Positions 52,915-60,790 of a stretch of DNA of 64,000 nt are shown here, piece by piece. How positions within the stretch are numbered: the first letter of the stretch is position 1; each line of letters starts with the position of its first letter. The translations under genes were made by a program, and so were the position numbers. The DNA is taken from contig CBDCGJ010000040.1 in assembly GCA_965216645.1 (NCBI GenBank), positions 1 through 64,000 of the forward strand, given 5' to 3'. The notes under the pieces are model-generated. The model searched no databases, was not told the DNA's origin, and was given only the letters and a program-made list of their open reading frames with translations. This DNA comes from CBDCGJ01 sp965216645. GTDB taxonomy: Bacteria > Pseudomonadota > Alphaproteobacteria > GCA-2731375.

Positions 52915-54138
52915 ATGGCGAAGATTCTGTTCACCTGGGAAATGGGATCCGGCCTTGGCCATCTTCGCCGCTTCCTGCCGATCGCGGCGCGGCTGCGTCA
53001 GCTTGGTCATGCCATTGCCATCGCCGCACCCAATCCGGCCCTGGCGGCACGGGAGCTCGATAGCCTCGGGTCGGAAAGCGGGGATTACGATCTCGTCCCG
53101 GCACCGGTCTGGCAGGTGCCGAACGATCCGCGCTTGCGCAAGATACCGACCCACACCTTCGCCGACGTGCTGCGTCTGCTGGGCTATTACCGGGTCGACA
53201 AGCTGTTGGACATGACCGGCCGTTGGAAAGCGATGATCGATCAGCAGGCGCCGGACCTGGTGGTCGCCGATTTCAGCCCGACCGCCGCCCTGGCCATGCG
53301 CGGCCGGGTCAAGCAGGTGGTGGTCGGGAACGGCTATACGGTCCCGCCGGGCGGCCGCCTGCTGCCGCCGATCCGGCCCTGGGCGGAGGAGATCCACGCC
53401 TATAGTCGGGAGCATGAGGGTGAGGCGATGATGGCGATCAACCGGGTGGCGATGCGCCTGAACGATCCGCCGGTGGACTATCTCGGCGATTTGTTTGTCG
53501 GCGACCGCACCTATATCTGCTCGATCCGGGAATTCGACCCTTACGGCGCCTATCGCGACGGCGGCCACCTATTTCCCTTCAACATCGAAAAGATCGATCA
53601 GGGACCGGCTCTGGCCGACCGCCAGGGCGCGCCGCTAAGTCTGTATCTGCAGGGCGGCCATACTCAGTTTCGGATCATCCTGGAGGCCATTGCCGCAACC
53701 GGCTTAGCCTGCGACGCCTATATCTCGACCCCGCCGCCGGATATGGCCGAATGGATCGGCGGCAATATCCGCTTGCATGACCGGCCGCTGCATTTGCCCA
53801 GTGTCTTGCCCCAGTCGCGTTTGCTGATCCATCATGCCGGTCTTGGCACGGCGTTGGCCGGCTTGCTGGCCGGTACCCCGCAGTTCGTCTTCTCGCAAAA
53901 CCTGGAGCATCAGATCACGGCCCATGGGCTGATGTCTTTCGGCAGCGCGAAGTATCGCGGCCGCCACCATGAAATCACCAGCGACGAGATACGCGGCGAA
54001 ATCCTCTCCGCCTTGGATGATAGGGAGATCGCCACTGCCGCCGACGAGACGGCGCGGCGCATGGCCCGGCGGGAGCGGGAGGACGGGGTCGCGACCATCG
54101 TGCAAGGTTGCCTCGACCTGCTGGCCGGGGACTGCTAA
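52915..54138 (+). CDS. UGT/MurG-like glycosyltransferase
   Basis: A 407-residue paralog: MAKILFTWEMGSGLGHLRRFLPIAARLRQLGHA, DLVVADFSPTAALAMRGRVKQVV, LLIHHAGLGTALAGLLAGTPQFVFSQNLEHQITA. In the donor motif HHGG is HHAG here. Two adjacent, diverged copies suggest sequential additions of similar sugars. No lipid-carrier or flippase gene is visible nearby, which fits protein or small-molecule glycosylation as well as polymer assembly. Confidence 0.85.
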   Translation: MAKILFTWEMGSGLGHLRRFLPIAARLRQLGHAIAIAAPNPALAARELDSLGSESGDYDLVPAPVWQVPNDPRLRKIPTHTFADVLRLLGYYRVDKLLDMTGRWKAMIDQQAPDLVVADFSPTAALAMRGRVKQVVVGNGYTVPPGGRLLPPIRPWAEEIHAYSREHEGEAMMAINRVAMRLNDPPVDYLGDLFVGDRTYICSIREFDPYGAYRDGGHLFPFNIEKIDQGPALADRQGAPLSLYLQGGHTQFRIILEAIAATGLACDAYISTPPPDMAEWIGGNIRLHDRPLHLPSVLPQSRLLIHHAGLGTALAGLLAGTPQFVFSQNLEHQITAHGLMSFGSAKYRGRHHEITSDEIRGEILSALDDREIATAADETARRMARREREDGVATIVQGCLDLLAGDC

Positions 54139-54175
54139 AAAAGCGACGGGGCATTTAATTTTTTTGGAGACATTT

Positions 54176-54664
54176 ATGCATATCCGAAACGCCTTGATCG
54201 CCCTCCCGCTCGCCGCCGCATTGCTGTTGTCCGGCTGCGAATATGGTCCCAGCAAGCGAGAACAAGGCGCCATGATCGGTAGCGTCGCCGGCGCCACTAT
54301 CGGCTCGACCGTGGGTGGCGGGCGCGGTCAGGCGATTGCCGTGGCCGTCGGCGCCCTGATCGGTGCCATCGTCGGCGAAGCGCTCGGCGCCTCTCTCGAC
54401 CGGCAGGACGAACTGGCGATGGCGGAGGCCGAGGGCCGCGCCGTCAAGGCGCCGATCGGCGAAGAGATCGAATGGCGCAATCCGCAATCCGGCAACAGCG
54501 GCACTGTCCGATCGACCCGCGAAAGCCGGGCCGACGACGGCCGTCATTGCCGGGAATTCGAAACCACGATCAAGATCGACGGTAAGTCCCAACGCGCCCA
54601 TGGTATCGCTTGCCGTCAACCCGACGGCAGTTGGGAGATTGTCAGTCGCGAACCGCTCGGCTGA
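54176..54664 (+). CDS. 17-kDa surface antigen-like lipoprotein
   Basis: A 162-residue lipoprotein. The lipobox is ALLLSGC, with Cys at about 21. A glycine-zipper region follows (GAMIGSVAGATIGSTVGGGRGQAIAVAVGALIGAIVGEALG), then the C-terminal surface-antigen domain (EWRNPQSGNSGTVRSTRESR, HCREFETTIKIDGKSQRAHG, ACRQPDGSWEIVS). Such proteins sit in the outer membrane. GGAG lies 8 bp before the ATG. The C-terminal domain is the same as in the secreted protein at 29356. Confidence 0.9.
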   Translation: MHIRNALIALPLAAALLLSGCEYGPSKREQGAMIGSVAGATIGSTVGGGRGQAIAVAVGALIGAIVGEALGASLDRQDELAMAEAEGRAVKAPIGEEIEWRNPQSGNSGTVRSTRESRADDGRHCREFETTIKIDGKSQRAHGIACRQPDGSWEIVSREPLG

Positions 54665-54720
54665 GCCATCGAGTTTCATCCAAGTTCCATCCGAGTTCCA
54701 TCACCGGGAAAGGGTAGATT

Positions 54721-55950
54721 ATGTCCGCAACGGGCAGTGTCTTCACGGGCCTCAAGGTCCTCGATTTGGCCAGCTTCATCGCCGGGCCGGCGGCGGCGAC
54801 CATATTGGGCGATTTCGGCGCCGACGTGATCAAGATCGAGGCGCCGGGCGGTGATCCTTACCGCGCCCTTTCAGATCTGCCGGGTATGCCGCGGGTCGGC
54901 GCCGACTATCATTGGGCGCTCGACAACCGGAACAAGCGCGGCTTGATGCTCGATCTCCGGAGCGATGCCGGCCGCGAGGTCCTGGACCTATTGCTGGCGG
55001 ACACCGATGTGGTGGTGACCAATTTCATGCCCGGCGTGCGCAAACGCCTGCGCCTCGCTTACGAAGATGTGAAAGCCGTCAATCCGAAGATCATCTATGC
55101 GGTGATCACCGGCTATGGCGAAACCGGGGCGGAGGCCGACAAGCCCGGCTTCGACAGCTCGGCGTTGTGGGCCCGGAGCGGGTTGATGGACTATGTCAAA
55201 CCGGACCCGGCCGGCCCGCCGGCGCGTTCCGCCCCCGGTCAGGGGGATCACCCGACCGCCGTGTCTCTATTCGCCGCCATCGTTACTGCGCTCTATCATC
55301 GCGAGCGTACGGGCGAGGGACAGCAGGTGGACACCTCCCTGCTCGCCAATGGCCTTTGGTCCCATGGTTATCTGATGCAAGCGGCGCTCTGCGGGGTCGA
55401 GGTGCCGAGACGGCCGCCGCGGGACCGGTTCTTCAACGCACTGACGAACAACTATGTCAGCCGCGATGGCCATTGGTTCATTCTCTCCATGGTCAATGAG
55501 GAACGGGAATGGGACAGCCTCTGCGGTGCCATCGAGCGGCCCGACCTGGCGCGCGATCCGCGATTCGCCACCCGCGCCGACCGTCACGCCAACCCGAAGG
55601 CGCTGATCGAAGAGCTGGATGCCGCGTTCCGTGCGAAGGGTTGGGCCGATTGGCAACGCATATTGGATGCCGCCCGTATCACTTTCGCCGATATTACGAC
55701 ATTGGAACAGGTACCCGACGATATGCAGGCAATCGACAGCGGCGCCCTCATGCCCTTCGATGGCCTGGGCGACAAGGCCAGTCACACGATCGACAGCCCG
55801 CTCTGGCTGCGCGGCGCGGCGAAGGTGACGCCGCGGCGAGCACCAACCTTGGCCGAGCATGAGCATGAGATCCTGCAGGGTCTCGGCCTCGACGCCGACC
55901 GGATCTCGGAACTACGCGACGCTGGCGCCTTCGGCAGCGCGGCGGGTTGA
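54721..55950 (+). CDS. Class III (CaiB/BaiF) CoA-transferase
   Basis: A 409-residue CoA-transferase that moves CoA between carboxylic acids. GLKVLDLASFIAGPAAATILGDFGADVIKIEAPGGDPYR is the family N-terminus, and DNRNKRGLMLDLRSDAGREVL follows. The catalytic Asp is the one in SLLANGLWSHGYL/QVDTSLLANGL (VDTSL). It is followed by a TetR regulator and a serine hydrolase in the same direction, so the three may act in one acid or ester pathway. Confidence 0.93.
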   Translation: MSATGSVFTGLKVLDLASFIAGPAAATILGDFGADVIKIEAPGGDPYRALSDLPGMPRVGADYHWALDNRNKRGLMLDLRSDAGREVLDLLLADTDVVVTNFMPGVRKRLRLAYEDVKAVNPKIIYAVITGYGETGAEADKPGFDSSALWARSGLMDYVKPDPAGPPARSAPGQGDHPTAVSLFAAIVTALYHRERTGEGQQVDTSLLANGLWSHGYLMQAALCGVEVPRRPPRDRFFNALTNNYVSRDGHWFILSMVNEEREWDSLCGAIERPDLARDPRFATRADRHANPKALIEELDAAFRAKGWADWQRILDAARITFADITTLEQVPDDMQAIDSGALMPFDGLGDKASHTIDSPLWLRGAAKVTPRRAPTLAEHEHEILQGLGLDADRISELRDAGAFGSAAG

Positions 55951-56082
55951 CGATCCCTGCCTCTCCGAACGCCCGCGCCGTGGCGGTTTCGGTTCGACAA
56001 GCGCCCCAGCGCCCCAGCGACGACGGTGCCCAACCCGATGCTGGTCAAACTGGCCGGCGCGCGCTAAAACCCAGACGAACAA

Positions 56083-56094
56083 ACAAACATTTGT
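56083..56094. promoter_or_regulatory. Dyad before the TetR gene, possible operator
   Basis: ACAAACATTTGT has 5-bp complementary arms (ACAAA/TTTGT) within an A/C-rich run (GAACAAACAAACATTTGTAAATC), 24-35 bp before the TetR start. TetR proteins commonly repress from such short dyads at their own promoter. AGGGAG just downstream is the ribosome binding site. Confidence 0.45.
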
Positions 56095-56117
56095 AAATCA
56101 AACAGGGAGTTTCGGGT

Positions 56118-56711
56118 ATGGCGCGTACCGCGGGTTCGAGCGGCGCACGAACCATGAAGGCAATCCGCAAGGCGGCAATCCGGCAAATTTACGCGCGCGG
56201 ATACGAGGCGATGAATTTACGGCAGCTCGCCGCCGACGTCGGCATCCAGGCCGGCTCGCTCTACAACCATATCCGCAACAAGCAGGATCTGTTGTTCGAT
56301 ATCATGCGCGGCGTAATGAACGATCTGCATGAGGAGTTGAACAAGAATCTCGATGGCGTCGACGATCCGCAGGAGGCGTTGCGCGCCTTCATTTCAGTGC
56401 ATCTGCGATACAACACCCGACGCCGGAAGGAAGTTTTCATTTCCAATATGGAGCTGCGCAGCCTGGATCGGGAAAACCTGCGGGCCATCGTCGCCATGCG
56501 CGCCGACTACGAGAACCGGCTGCGCCAGATCCTGGCCAAAGGCAAAGAGACCAAGGCCTGGTCGATCGACGATTTGGATGTTTCGACCTATGCCTTGATC
56601 GCCATGCTGTCGGGCGTGGTCACCTGGTTCAAAGCCTCGGGCCGGCTCGGCATTGACGAATTGATCGACACCTATGTAGACATCGCATTGCATGGTTTGA
56701 AAGCATCATGA
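56118..56711 (+). CDS. TetR family transcriptional regulator
   Basis: A 197-residue regulator. The N-terminal helix-turn-helix reads AIRQIYARGYEAMNLRQLAADVGIQAGSLYNHIRNKQDLLFDIM, the TetR DNA-binding domain. The rest is the helical ligand and dimer domain. AcrR-type regulators with the GSLYNHI..K motif often sense acyl-CoA. Its stop overlaps the serine hydrolase start by ATGA. Confidence 0.93.
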   Translation: MARTAGSSGARTMKAIRKAAIRQIYARGYEAMNLRQLAADVGIQAGSLYNHIRNKQDLLFDIMRGVMNDLHEELNKNLDGVDDPQEALRAFISVHLRYNTRRRKEVFISNMELRSLDRENLRAIVAMRADYENRLRQILAKGKETKAWSIDDLDVSTYALIAMLSGVVTWFKASGRLGIDELIDTYVDIALHGLKAS

Positions 56712-57934
56712 CGTTGAACCTCGTCGATCCAGCCGAAGTCGGGCTCTCCGCCGACCGCCTCGCCAAGCTTGCCGCGCATCTCGACGGCTATGTGGACAGC
56801 GGCAAATATCCTTTCGTCAGCGTTTTGGTGGCGCGCTATGGCCAGCCGGCCTTCCTGCATCTGCATGGCTTGAGCGACCACGCCGCCGGCAAACCGGTGA
56901 CGGAAGACAGCATCGTCCGCATCTATTCCATGTCGAAGCCGATCACGACCGTGGCGGCGATGATGCTGTATGAGGAAGCGAAGTTCCGCCTCGATGAGCC
57001 GGTCGCGAAATACATCCCCTCCCTGGCCAAGCCGAACATGCTGATCGGCGGCAGCGCCGCATCGCCGCAGCTGGCGCCGGCAAGCCGGGATTACACGATC
57101 CAGGAACTGATGACCCACACCGCCGGCTTGACCTACGGCTTCGAGGACAATGGCCTGGTGGCGGAGATGTACAACAAGGCAGGTCTCGCTACCCAAGGCG
57201 CCGACTACGATCTGGCGGAATTCTGCCGCATTCTGGGCGGCCTGCCGCTGATCGGCGAACCCGGCGCGCGCTGGAACTACAGCGTCGCCACCGATGTGCT
57301 GGGCCACCTGGTCGAGGTCGTCAGCGGGCAATCTTTGAATCAATTCATGTCGGAGCGAATCTTCGGACCGCTCGGTATGACGGACACCGATTTTCATGTC
57401 CCGGCGGAGAAGCTCGACCGTTTCGGCGAATGCTACGAGGCCGCGCCCGACGGTGGGAAAACGCTGTTCGACAGCCCGAAGACCAGTTGGTATCAGCGCC
57501 CGCCCCCGGCCTGTTCCGGCGGCGGCGGCCTGGTCTCGACCATCGGCGACTATCACCGCTTCGCCCAGATGCTGCTCAATGGCGGCGAGCTCGACGGCGC
57601 GCGCCTATTGGGTCCGCGCACGGTCGAGTTCATGACCAGCAACCACTTACCCGGCGACCGCGACCTGGCCGCCATGGGCCAGGCGGTGTTCTCGGAAGTG
57701 TCCTATGATGGAATCGGCTTCGGCCTCGGCGTCCATGTGGTGCTGGACCCGCCGGCGGCGCATGTGCTGACCACGGCCGGCGAATATGGCTGGGGCGGCA
57801 TGGCCTCCACGGTCTGGTGGAACAATCCGGCGGAGGACCTGAGCTTGATCATGCTGACCCAACTCCGTCCCTCGTCGACCTATCCGGTACGTCCGGAACT
57901 GCGGGCGCTGCTGCACAGCGCGATTATCGACTAG
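56708..57934 (+). CDS. Serine hydrolase, beta-lactamase/esterase (class C-like) family
   Basis: A 408-residue hydrolase with the SxxK nucleophile motif at Ser74-Lys77 (IYSMSKPIT), the second motif in WNYSVATDVLG (Tyr-Ser-Val in place of YxN), and TTAGEYGWGGMAST near the C-terminus as the KTG/HTG-like element. LMTHTAGLTYGF is typical of EstB-type esterases. No signal peptide is seen, so it is cytoplasmic and more likely an esterase than a resistance enzyme. Translation is coupled to the TetR gene. Confidence 0.88.
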   Translation: MTLNLVDPAEVGLSADRLAKLAAHLDGYVDSGKYPFVSVLVARYGQPAFLHLHGLSDHAAGKPVTEDSIVRIYSMSKPITTVAAMMLYEEAKFRLDEPVAKYIPSLAKPNMLIGGSAASPQLAPASRDYTIQELMTHTAGLTYGFEDNGLVAEMYNKAGLATQGADYDLAEFCRILGGLPLIGEPGARWNYSVATDVLGHLVEVVSGQSLNQFMSERIFGPLGMTDTDFHVPAEKLDRFGECYEAAPDGGKTLFDSPKTSWYQRPPPACSGGGGLVSTIGDYHRFAQMLLNGGELDGARLLGPRTVEFMTSNHLPGDRDLAAMGQAVFSEVSYDGIGFGLGVHVVLDPPAAHVLTTAGEYGWGGMASTVWWNNPAEDLSLIMLTQLRPSSTYPVRPELRALLHSAIID

Positions 57935-57965
57935 GACGATTAGCGACTGGGACCACGTCACCAAG

Positions 57966-57992
57966 CCGGCCCACGCCCCCACCCGGCCACCC
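57966..57992. repeat. Left arm of 27-bp inverted repeat flanking the IS
   Basis: This stretch (CCGGCCCACGCCCCC then ACCCGGCCACCC) matches the reverse complement of 59538-59564 at 26 of 27 bases. Without the IS the arms would form a hairpin with a short loop between the convergent serine hydrolase and SDR genes. Confidence 0.75.
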
Positions 57993-58005
57993 CATAATCA
58001 GTCGC

Positions 58006-59517
58006 CTGTTAAAGAACTGTTTTGAGGTTAGGCGTTGTCTGTATCTCGTTGGCGATGGCGTGGAGGATCAGGCGTAAAAGTGACTTCAGCCATTTGAGCA
58101 GGAGGCGGCAGTTGTGGCCGACGGCGCTCATGATGGCGTTGATCTGGTCGCCCTGGCGGCCTTTCAGGAAGTTGCGGCTTAAATGGCCGTCGGTTTTGCA
58201 GTGGCCGATCACGGCCTCGATGGCGCTGCGCCGACGCAGTTCCCGCTTGATCTGGCCGTGCACGCCGCGCTTCTGGCCGGAACGGAAGACCCGGTTGGGT
58301 TTTGCCGCCTTGTGGCCGCGATAGCCCTTGTCGACATAAGCCCGCTTGATCTCGCGGCCGGTCAGCGCTTCGGTTTCCTGTAAAACTTCTGCCAGGGTAT
58401 GGCCATCATAGGGATTACCCGGCAAGGCTTTGGCGTGGAGGATGAACAGGCCGCCCTTGCAGCGCTTGTTGGTGGTGGTCAGCGAGACCTTGACGCCGAA
58501 CTCATAAGCCGCCTGGGCCTTGCCCTTGCCGATGCATTCGGTCTCGGGCGCGTGCCAGGAATAGAGCTTCCAGCCGCGCTGACGCTGCTTCTGCTTGCGG
58601 ATTTGCTCGGCCTTGATCAACGGCGTCAGGAAGTTCGCCTTGAGGCCGGCATCGTCCTCGATCTTGCGGCGGATGTCCCGGGTCAACCGGCCGAGCCGGG
58701 TGCGCAGAAACTTCAGTTCCCCGTTCATGCGCTTGTACTGCTTGGCATGGGCGTAGCGCCCGGCCATCATCGCCGCCCGCTTGGCCACCCGGGTATAGGA
58801 TTGCCGGAGCTTGACATCATGCCGCTTGGCCAGCTTGCCGAGCTGCTGGATCGCCGTCTCGAGCAGTTTGGCGTCGGTCGGAAAGGTGATGTTCTTGGGC
58901 TGCACCGTGGTGTCGACCGTGACCCGAGCCAAGTCGCGCTTCTTCAGCGCCCCGGTGTCGTGCGCGATGCGCAGGCTCTCGGCCAACAGGATCTCCAGCT
59001 TGCCGCCCAGGCGCTTGCGCCAATGGGACAGGCCGGAGCGCTCGTGGCGCAGCTGGTGCTGATAATATTCCTCGCCGGTGAAGTACTGGAAATAGGGATC
59101 GTAGACCCAGCGGTCCCAAAGCTCCTCGTCCGACAGGGCGAAGGTATGCTTCAACAGAAACATCCCGATCATGAACCGCGACGGCGTCGCCGGCCCGCCC
59201 TTGTCTGAGAACAACGGCGCGATCTCCGCGTCGATCCAGTCCCAGTCGATCTTGTCCGCCAACAGCGCCAACTCATGGCGCCGGTTGATCAACTGATCCA
59301 GGCGAACCTTGAACAGATCGTCCTGCCGCGACGGCTCAGGTTTCTTCGGACGCATCGAACCCCTCCAAATCACTCCCTTGAAGGAATCACGATCGGCCCA
59401 AAAAAGGAATCCCAAATCGCAAGAAAACACGCCAAAAAACGCCACTTCCTTGCAATTCCAGGTCTCAGAAATCAGAATATCCGCACGACGCTACAAGGAC
59501 TTACGCGTCTTTAACAG
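58006..59517 (-). mobile_element. IS5-type insertion sequence, 1512 bp
   Basis: CTGTTAAAGA at 58006-58015 and its complement TCTTTAACAG at 59508-59517 are the terminal inverted repeats. A single intact transposase fills the element and its TAA stop lies inside the left repeat. Flanks TCGC and TCAA do not give an obvious target duplication, so the exact ends could shift by a few bases. The element sits inside the loop of a larger inverted repeat (57966-57992 and 59538-59564). Confidence 0.85.
58009..59355 (-). CDS. IS5 family transposase
   Basis: A 448-residue DDE transposase. The N-terminal InsH-like domain holds FMIGMFLLKHTFALSDEELWDRWVYDPYFQYFTGEE. The first catalytic Asp is in ARVTVDTTVQPKNI, a later block has KRAYVDKGYRGHK, and the Glu region is RRRSAIEAVIGHCKTDGHLSRNFL. 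The frame is intact, so the element may still be active. The start at 59355 (MRPKKPEPSRQ) is chosen; the longer frame from 59445 adds unconserved residues. Confidence 0.92.
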   Translation of the reverse strand: MRPKKPEPSRQDDLFKVRLDQLINRRHELALLADKIDWDWIDAEIAPLFSDKGGPATPSRFMIGMFLLKHTFALSDEELWDRWVYDPYFQYFTGEEYYQHQLRHERSGLSHWRKRLGGKLEILLAESLRIAHDTGALKKRDLARVTVDTTVQPKNITFPTDAKLLETAIQQLGKLAKRHDVKLRQSYTRVAKRAAMMAGRYAHAKQYKRMNGELKFLRTRLGRLTRDIRRKIEDDAGLKANFLTPLIKAEQIRKQKQRQRGWKLYSWHAPETECIGKGKAQAAYEFGVKVSLTTTNKRCKGGLFILHAKALPGNPYDGHTLAEVLQETEALTGREIKRAYVDKGYRGHKAAKPNRVFRSGQKRGVHGQIKRELRRRSAIEAVIGHCKTDGHLSRNFLKGRQGDQINAIMSAVGHNCRLLLKWLKSLLRLILHAIANEIQTTPNLKTVL

Positions 59518-59537
59518 TCAACTAATCATACTCCCGT

Positions 59538-59564
59538 GGGTGACCGGGTGGGGGCGTGGGCCGG
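59538..59564. repeat. Right arm of 27-bp inverted repeat flanking the IS
   Basis: Reverse complement of 57966-57992 with one mismatch. It lies between the right end of the IS and the SDR stop codon. Arm-to-IS distances are 13 bp on the left and 20 bp on the right, which would be the original loop sequence. Confidence 0.75.
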
Positions 59565-59592
59565 TGATGAAATCGAGGCTCGTGAAAACTCT

Positions 59593-60375
59593 CTAACGGG
59601 GTACCAATGGGGCGCCGCCGAGATGGCTGCCGGCGTCGCTGATCAGGACATGGCCCGTCACGTTGCCGGTGCCGGCCAGCAGCCACAGCGCCGCGTCGGC
59701 CATATCTTCCGGCGTGCCGGCATGCCGTAGCGGCGTGGTCTCGACCACATTGGCGACCATCTTGTCGTAATTGTCGCCCATCTTTTCCTCCCACCAGCGT
59801 CCGGTGATGAAGCCCGGCGCCACCGCGTTGACGCGGATCTCCGGCGCCAGCCGCCGCGCCAGCGACAGGGTCAGCGTATTCAGCGCGCCCTTGGAGGCGG
59901 CATAGGCCATGGAGGAGCCGATGCCCATCACGCCGGCAATGGACGAGGTCATGACGATACTGCCCCGGCCCTGCGCTTTCATCTGCGGCGTCACGGCCCG
60001 CGCCATCTGGAAGCAACCGATGACGTTGACTCGGTAGATGTCGAGGAAATCGTCGGCGGTAAGTTCGTCGAACTCGTCGCCGGCGCGATAGCGGGTGATC
60101 CCCGCATTGCTGAGCAGTCCGTCGATCTTGCCGAACTTTTCGATTGCGGTCTCCACCAATTTGCGGCACTCCGCGTCCTCCGCCACGTCGCCCTGACAGG
60201 CGATCGCCTCGACCCCCTGGGCCCGGCAATCCGCCGCGACCGCTTCCGCCGCCTCGGCGCTGCGGGAATAGTTGATCAGCACGTTGGCGCCGGCCGCCGC
60301 CAGCTGTTTCGCCGCCGCCGCGCCAACCCCGGTACCTCCGCCGGTGATGAGCACCGACCAATTCTTTACGTCCAT
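59593..60375 (-). CDS. Short-chain dehydrogenase/reductase
   Basis: A 260-residue classical SDR. WSVLITGGGTGVGAAAAKQLAAAGANVLINYSRSAE has the glycine-rich cofactor loop and an NADPH-favouring Ser-Arg. LLSNAGIT, MTSSIAGVMG and the catalytic AYAASKGALNTLTLSLA follow. It is clearly different from the SDR at 5456. GAGGAGG lies 4 bp before the ATG. It converges with the serine hydrolase across the IS. The substrate is unknown. Confidence 0.92.
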   Translation of the reverse strand: MDVKNWSVLITGGGTGVGAAAAKQLAAAGANVLINYSRSAEAAEAVAADCRAQGVEAIACQGDVAEDAECRKLVETAIEKFGKIDGLLSNAGITRYRAGDEFDELTADDFLDIYRVNVIGCFQMARAVTPQMKAQGRGSIVMTSSIAGVMGIGSSMAYAASKGALNTLTLSLARRLAPEIRVNAVAPGFITGRWWEEKMGDNYDKMVANVVETTPLRHAGTPEDMADAALWLLAGTGNVTGHVLISDAGSHLGGAPLVPR

Positions 60376-60415
60376 TTCCGCCTCCTCTCGGACAAATTCG
60401 CCGCAATTTTAGTAC

Positions 60416-60424
60416 TTATCCACA
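60416..60424. other. Perfect DnaA-box match in AT-rich intergenic DNA
   Basis: TTATCCACA equals the canonical DnaA box. A weaker match, TGTGGATTT, lies at 60466-60474 in reverse. The surrounding 60410-60500 is AT-rich. This could be a DnaA-regulated promoter; two boxes alone are not enough to call a replication origin. Confidence 0.4.
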
Positions 60425-60464
60425 GATTTTTTCCAGATTTAGTTGCCCATACTATATTTTGAGT

Positions 60465-60493
60465 TTGTGGATTTCGTCGTCACTGGATATAGT
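60465..60493 (+). promoter_or_regulatory. Promoter for a candidate small RNA
   Basis: TTGTGG (60465-60470) and TATAGT (60488-60493) with a 17-bp spacer face the gene-free 60500-60790. The -35 box overlaps the weaker DnaA-like site. No gene lies downstream on this strand before two terminators. Confidence 0.5.
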
Positions 60494-60499
60494 TTTTTG

Positions 60500-60663
60500 A
60501 CCGATTCGGGGGAGTGGATGATCGTCTTAGTACTTTAGCAACCTATTCCGGCGATAATCACATCTCGGTAATTCAGTATGCGATGTGACATTACCGGACA
60601 GTCTTGTACGGCGTACCGCGCCCGTTCCGAGCGTGCCAGTAAGTCGAGGACGGGCGCCTTTTT
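60500..60663 (+). ncRNA. Candidate small RNA, about 160 nt
   Basis: It is bounded by a promoter ending at 60493 and a rho-independent terminator ending at 60663, with no plausible reading frame. Inside are mutually exclusive stems: CACATC (60560-60565) with GATGTG (60582-60587), and CGGTAAT (60566-60572) with ATTACCG (60590-60596). It matches no RNA family I recognise. The region 60376-60790 otherwise contains only the DnaA-like site and terminators. Confidence 0.45.
60618..60663 (+). terminator. Rho-independent terminator
   Basis: GCGCCCGTTCC (60618-60628) pairs with GGACGGGCGC (60648-60657) with one bulged T, followed by a T-run at 60659-60663. It ends the candidate small RNA on the plus strand. 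Confidence 0.75.
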
Positions 60664-60687
60664 GTAGAGTAGCTCGATCCGTAGCGT

Positions 60688-60738
60688 AAAAAAAGAGGTC
60701 CGAGGTGGCTTGGCGCCAATCCCTTCGGGCCTTTTTTT
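60688..60738. terminator. Bidirectional terminator
   Basis: AAAAAAAGAGGTCCGA (60688 on) pairs with TCGGGCCTTTTTTT ending at 60738, with inner palindrome TTGGCGCCAA. The A-run and T-run at the two sides make it effective on both strands. It would end plus-strand transcripts and the minus-strand transcript of the gene at 60791. Confidence 0.8.
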
Positions 60739-60790
60739 GTCGCGCTTTTCCGCCCTACATTCCGGACGAAAATTTAACGAAAACAATTGT

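Noticed and set aside
56708..57934. Class C beta-lactamase resistance gene
   Set aside because: There is no signal peptide, the second motif is YSV rather than YxN, and it is coupled to a TetR gene and near a CoA-transferase; an esterase is more likely.
60410..60790. Replication origin
   Set aside because: Only one exact and one weak DnaA box were found, and no origin-type genes flank the site.
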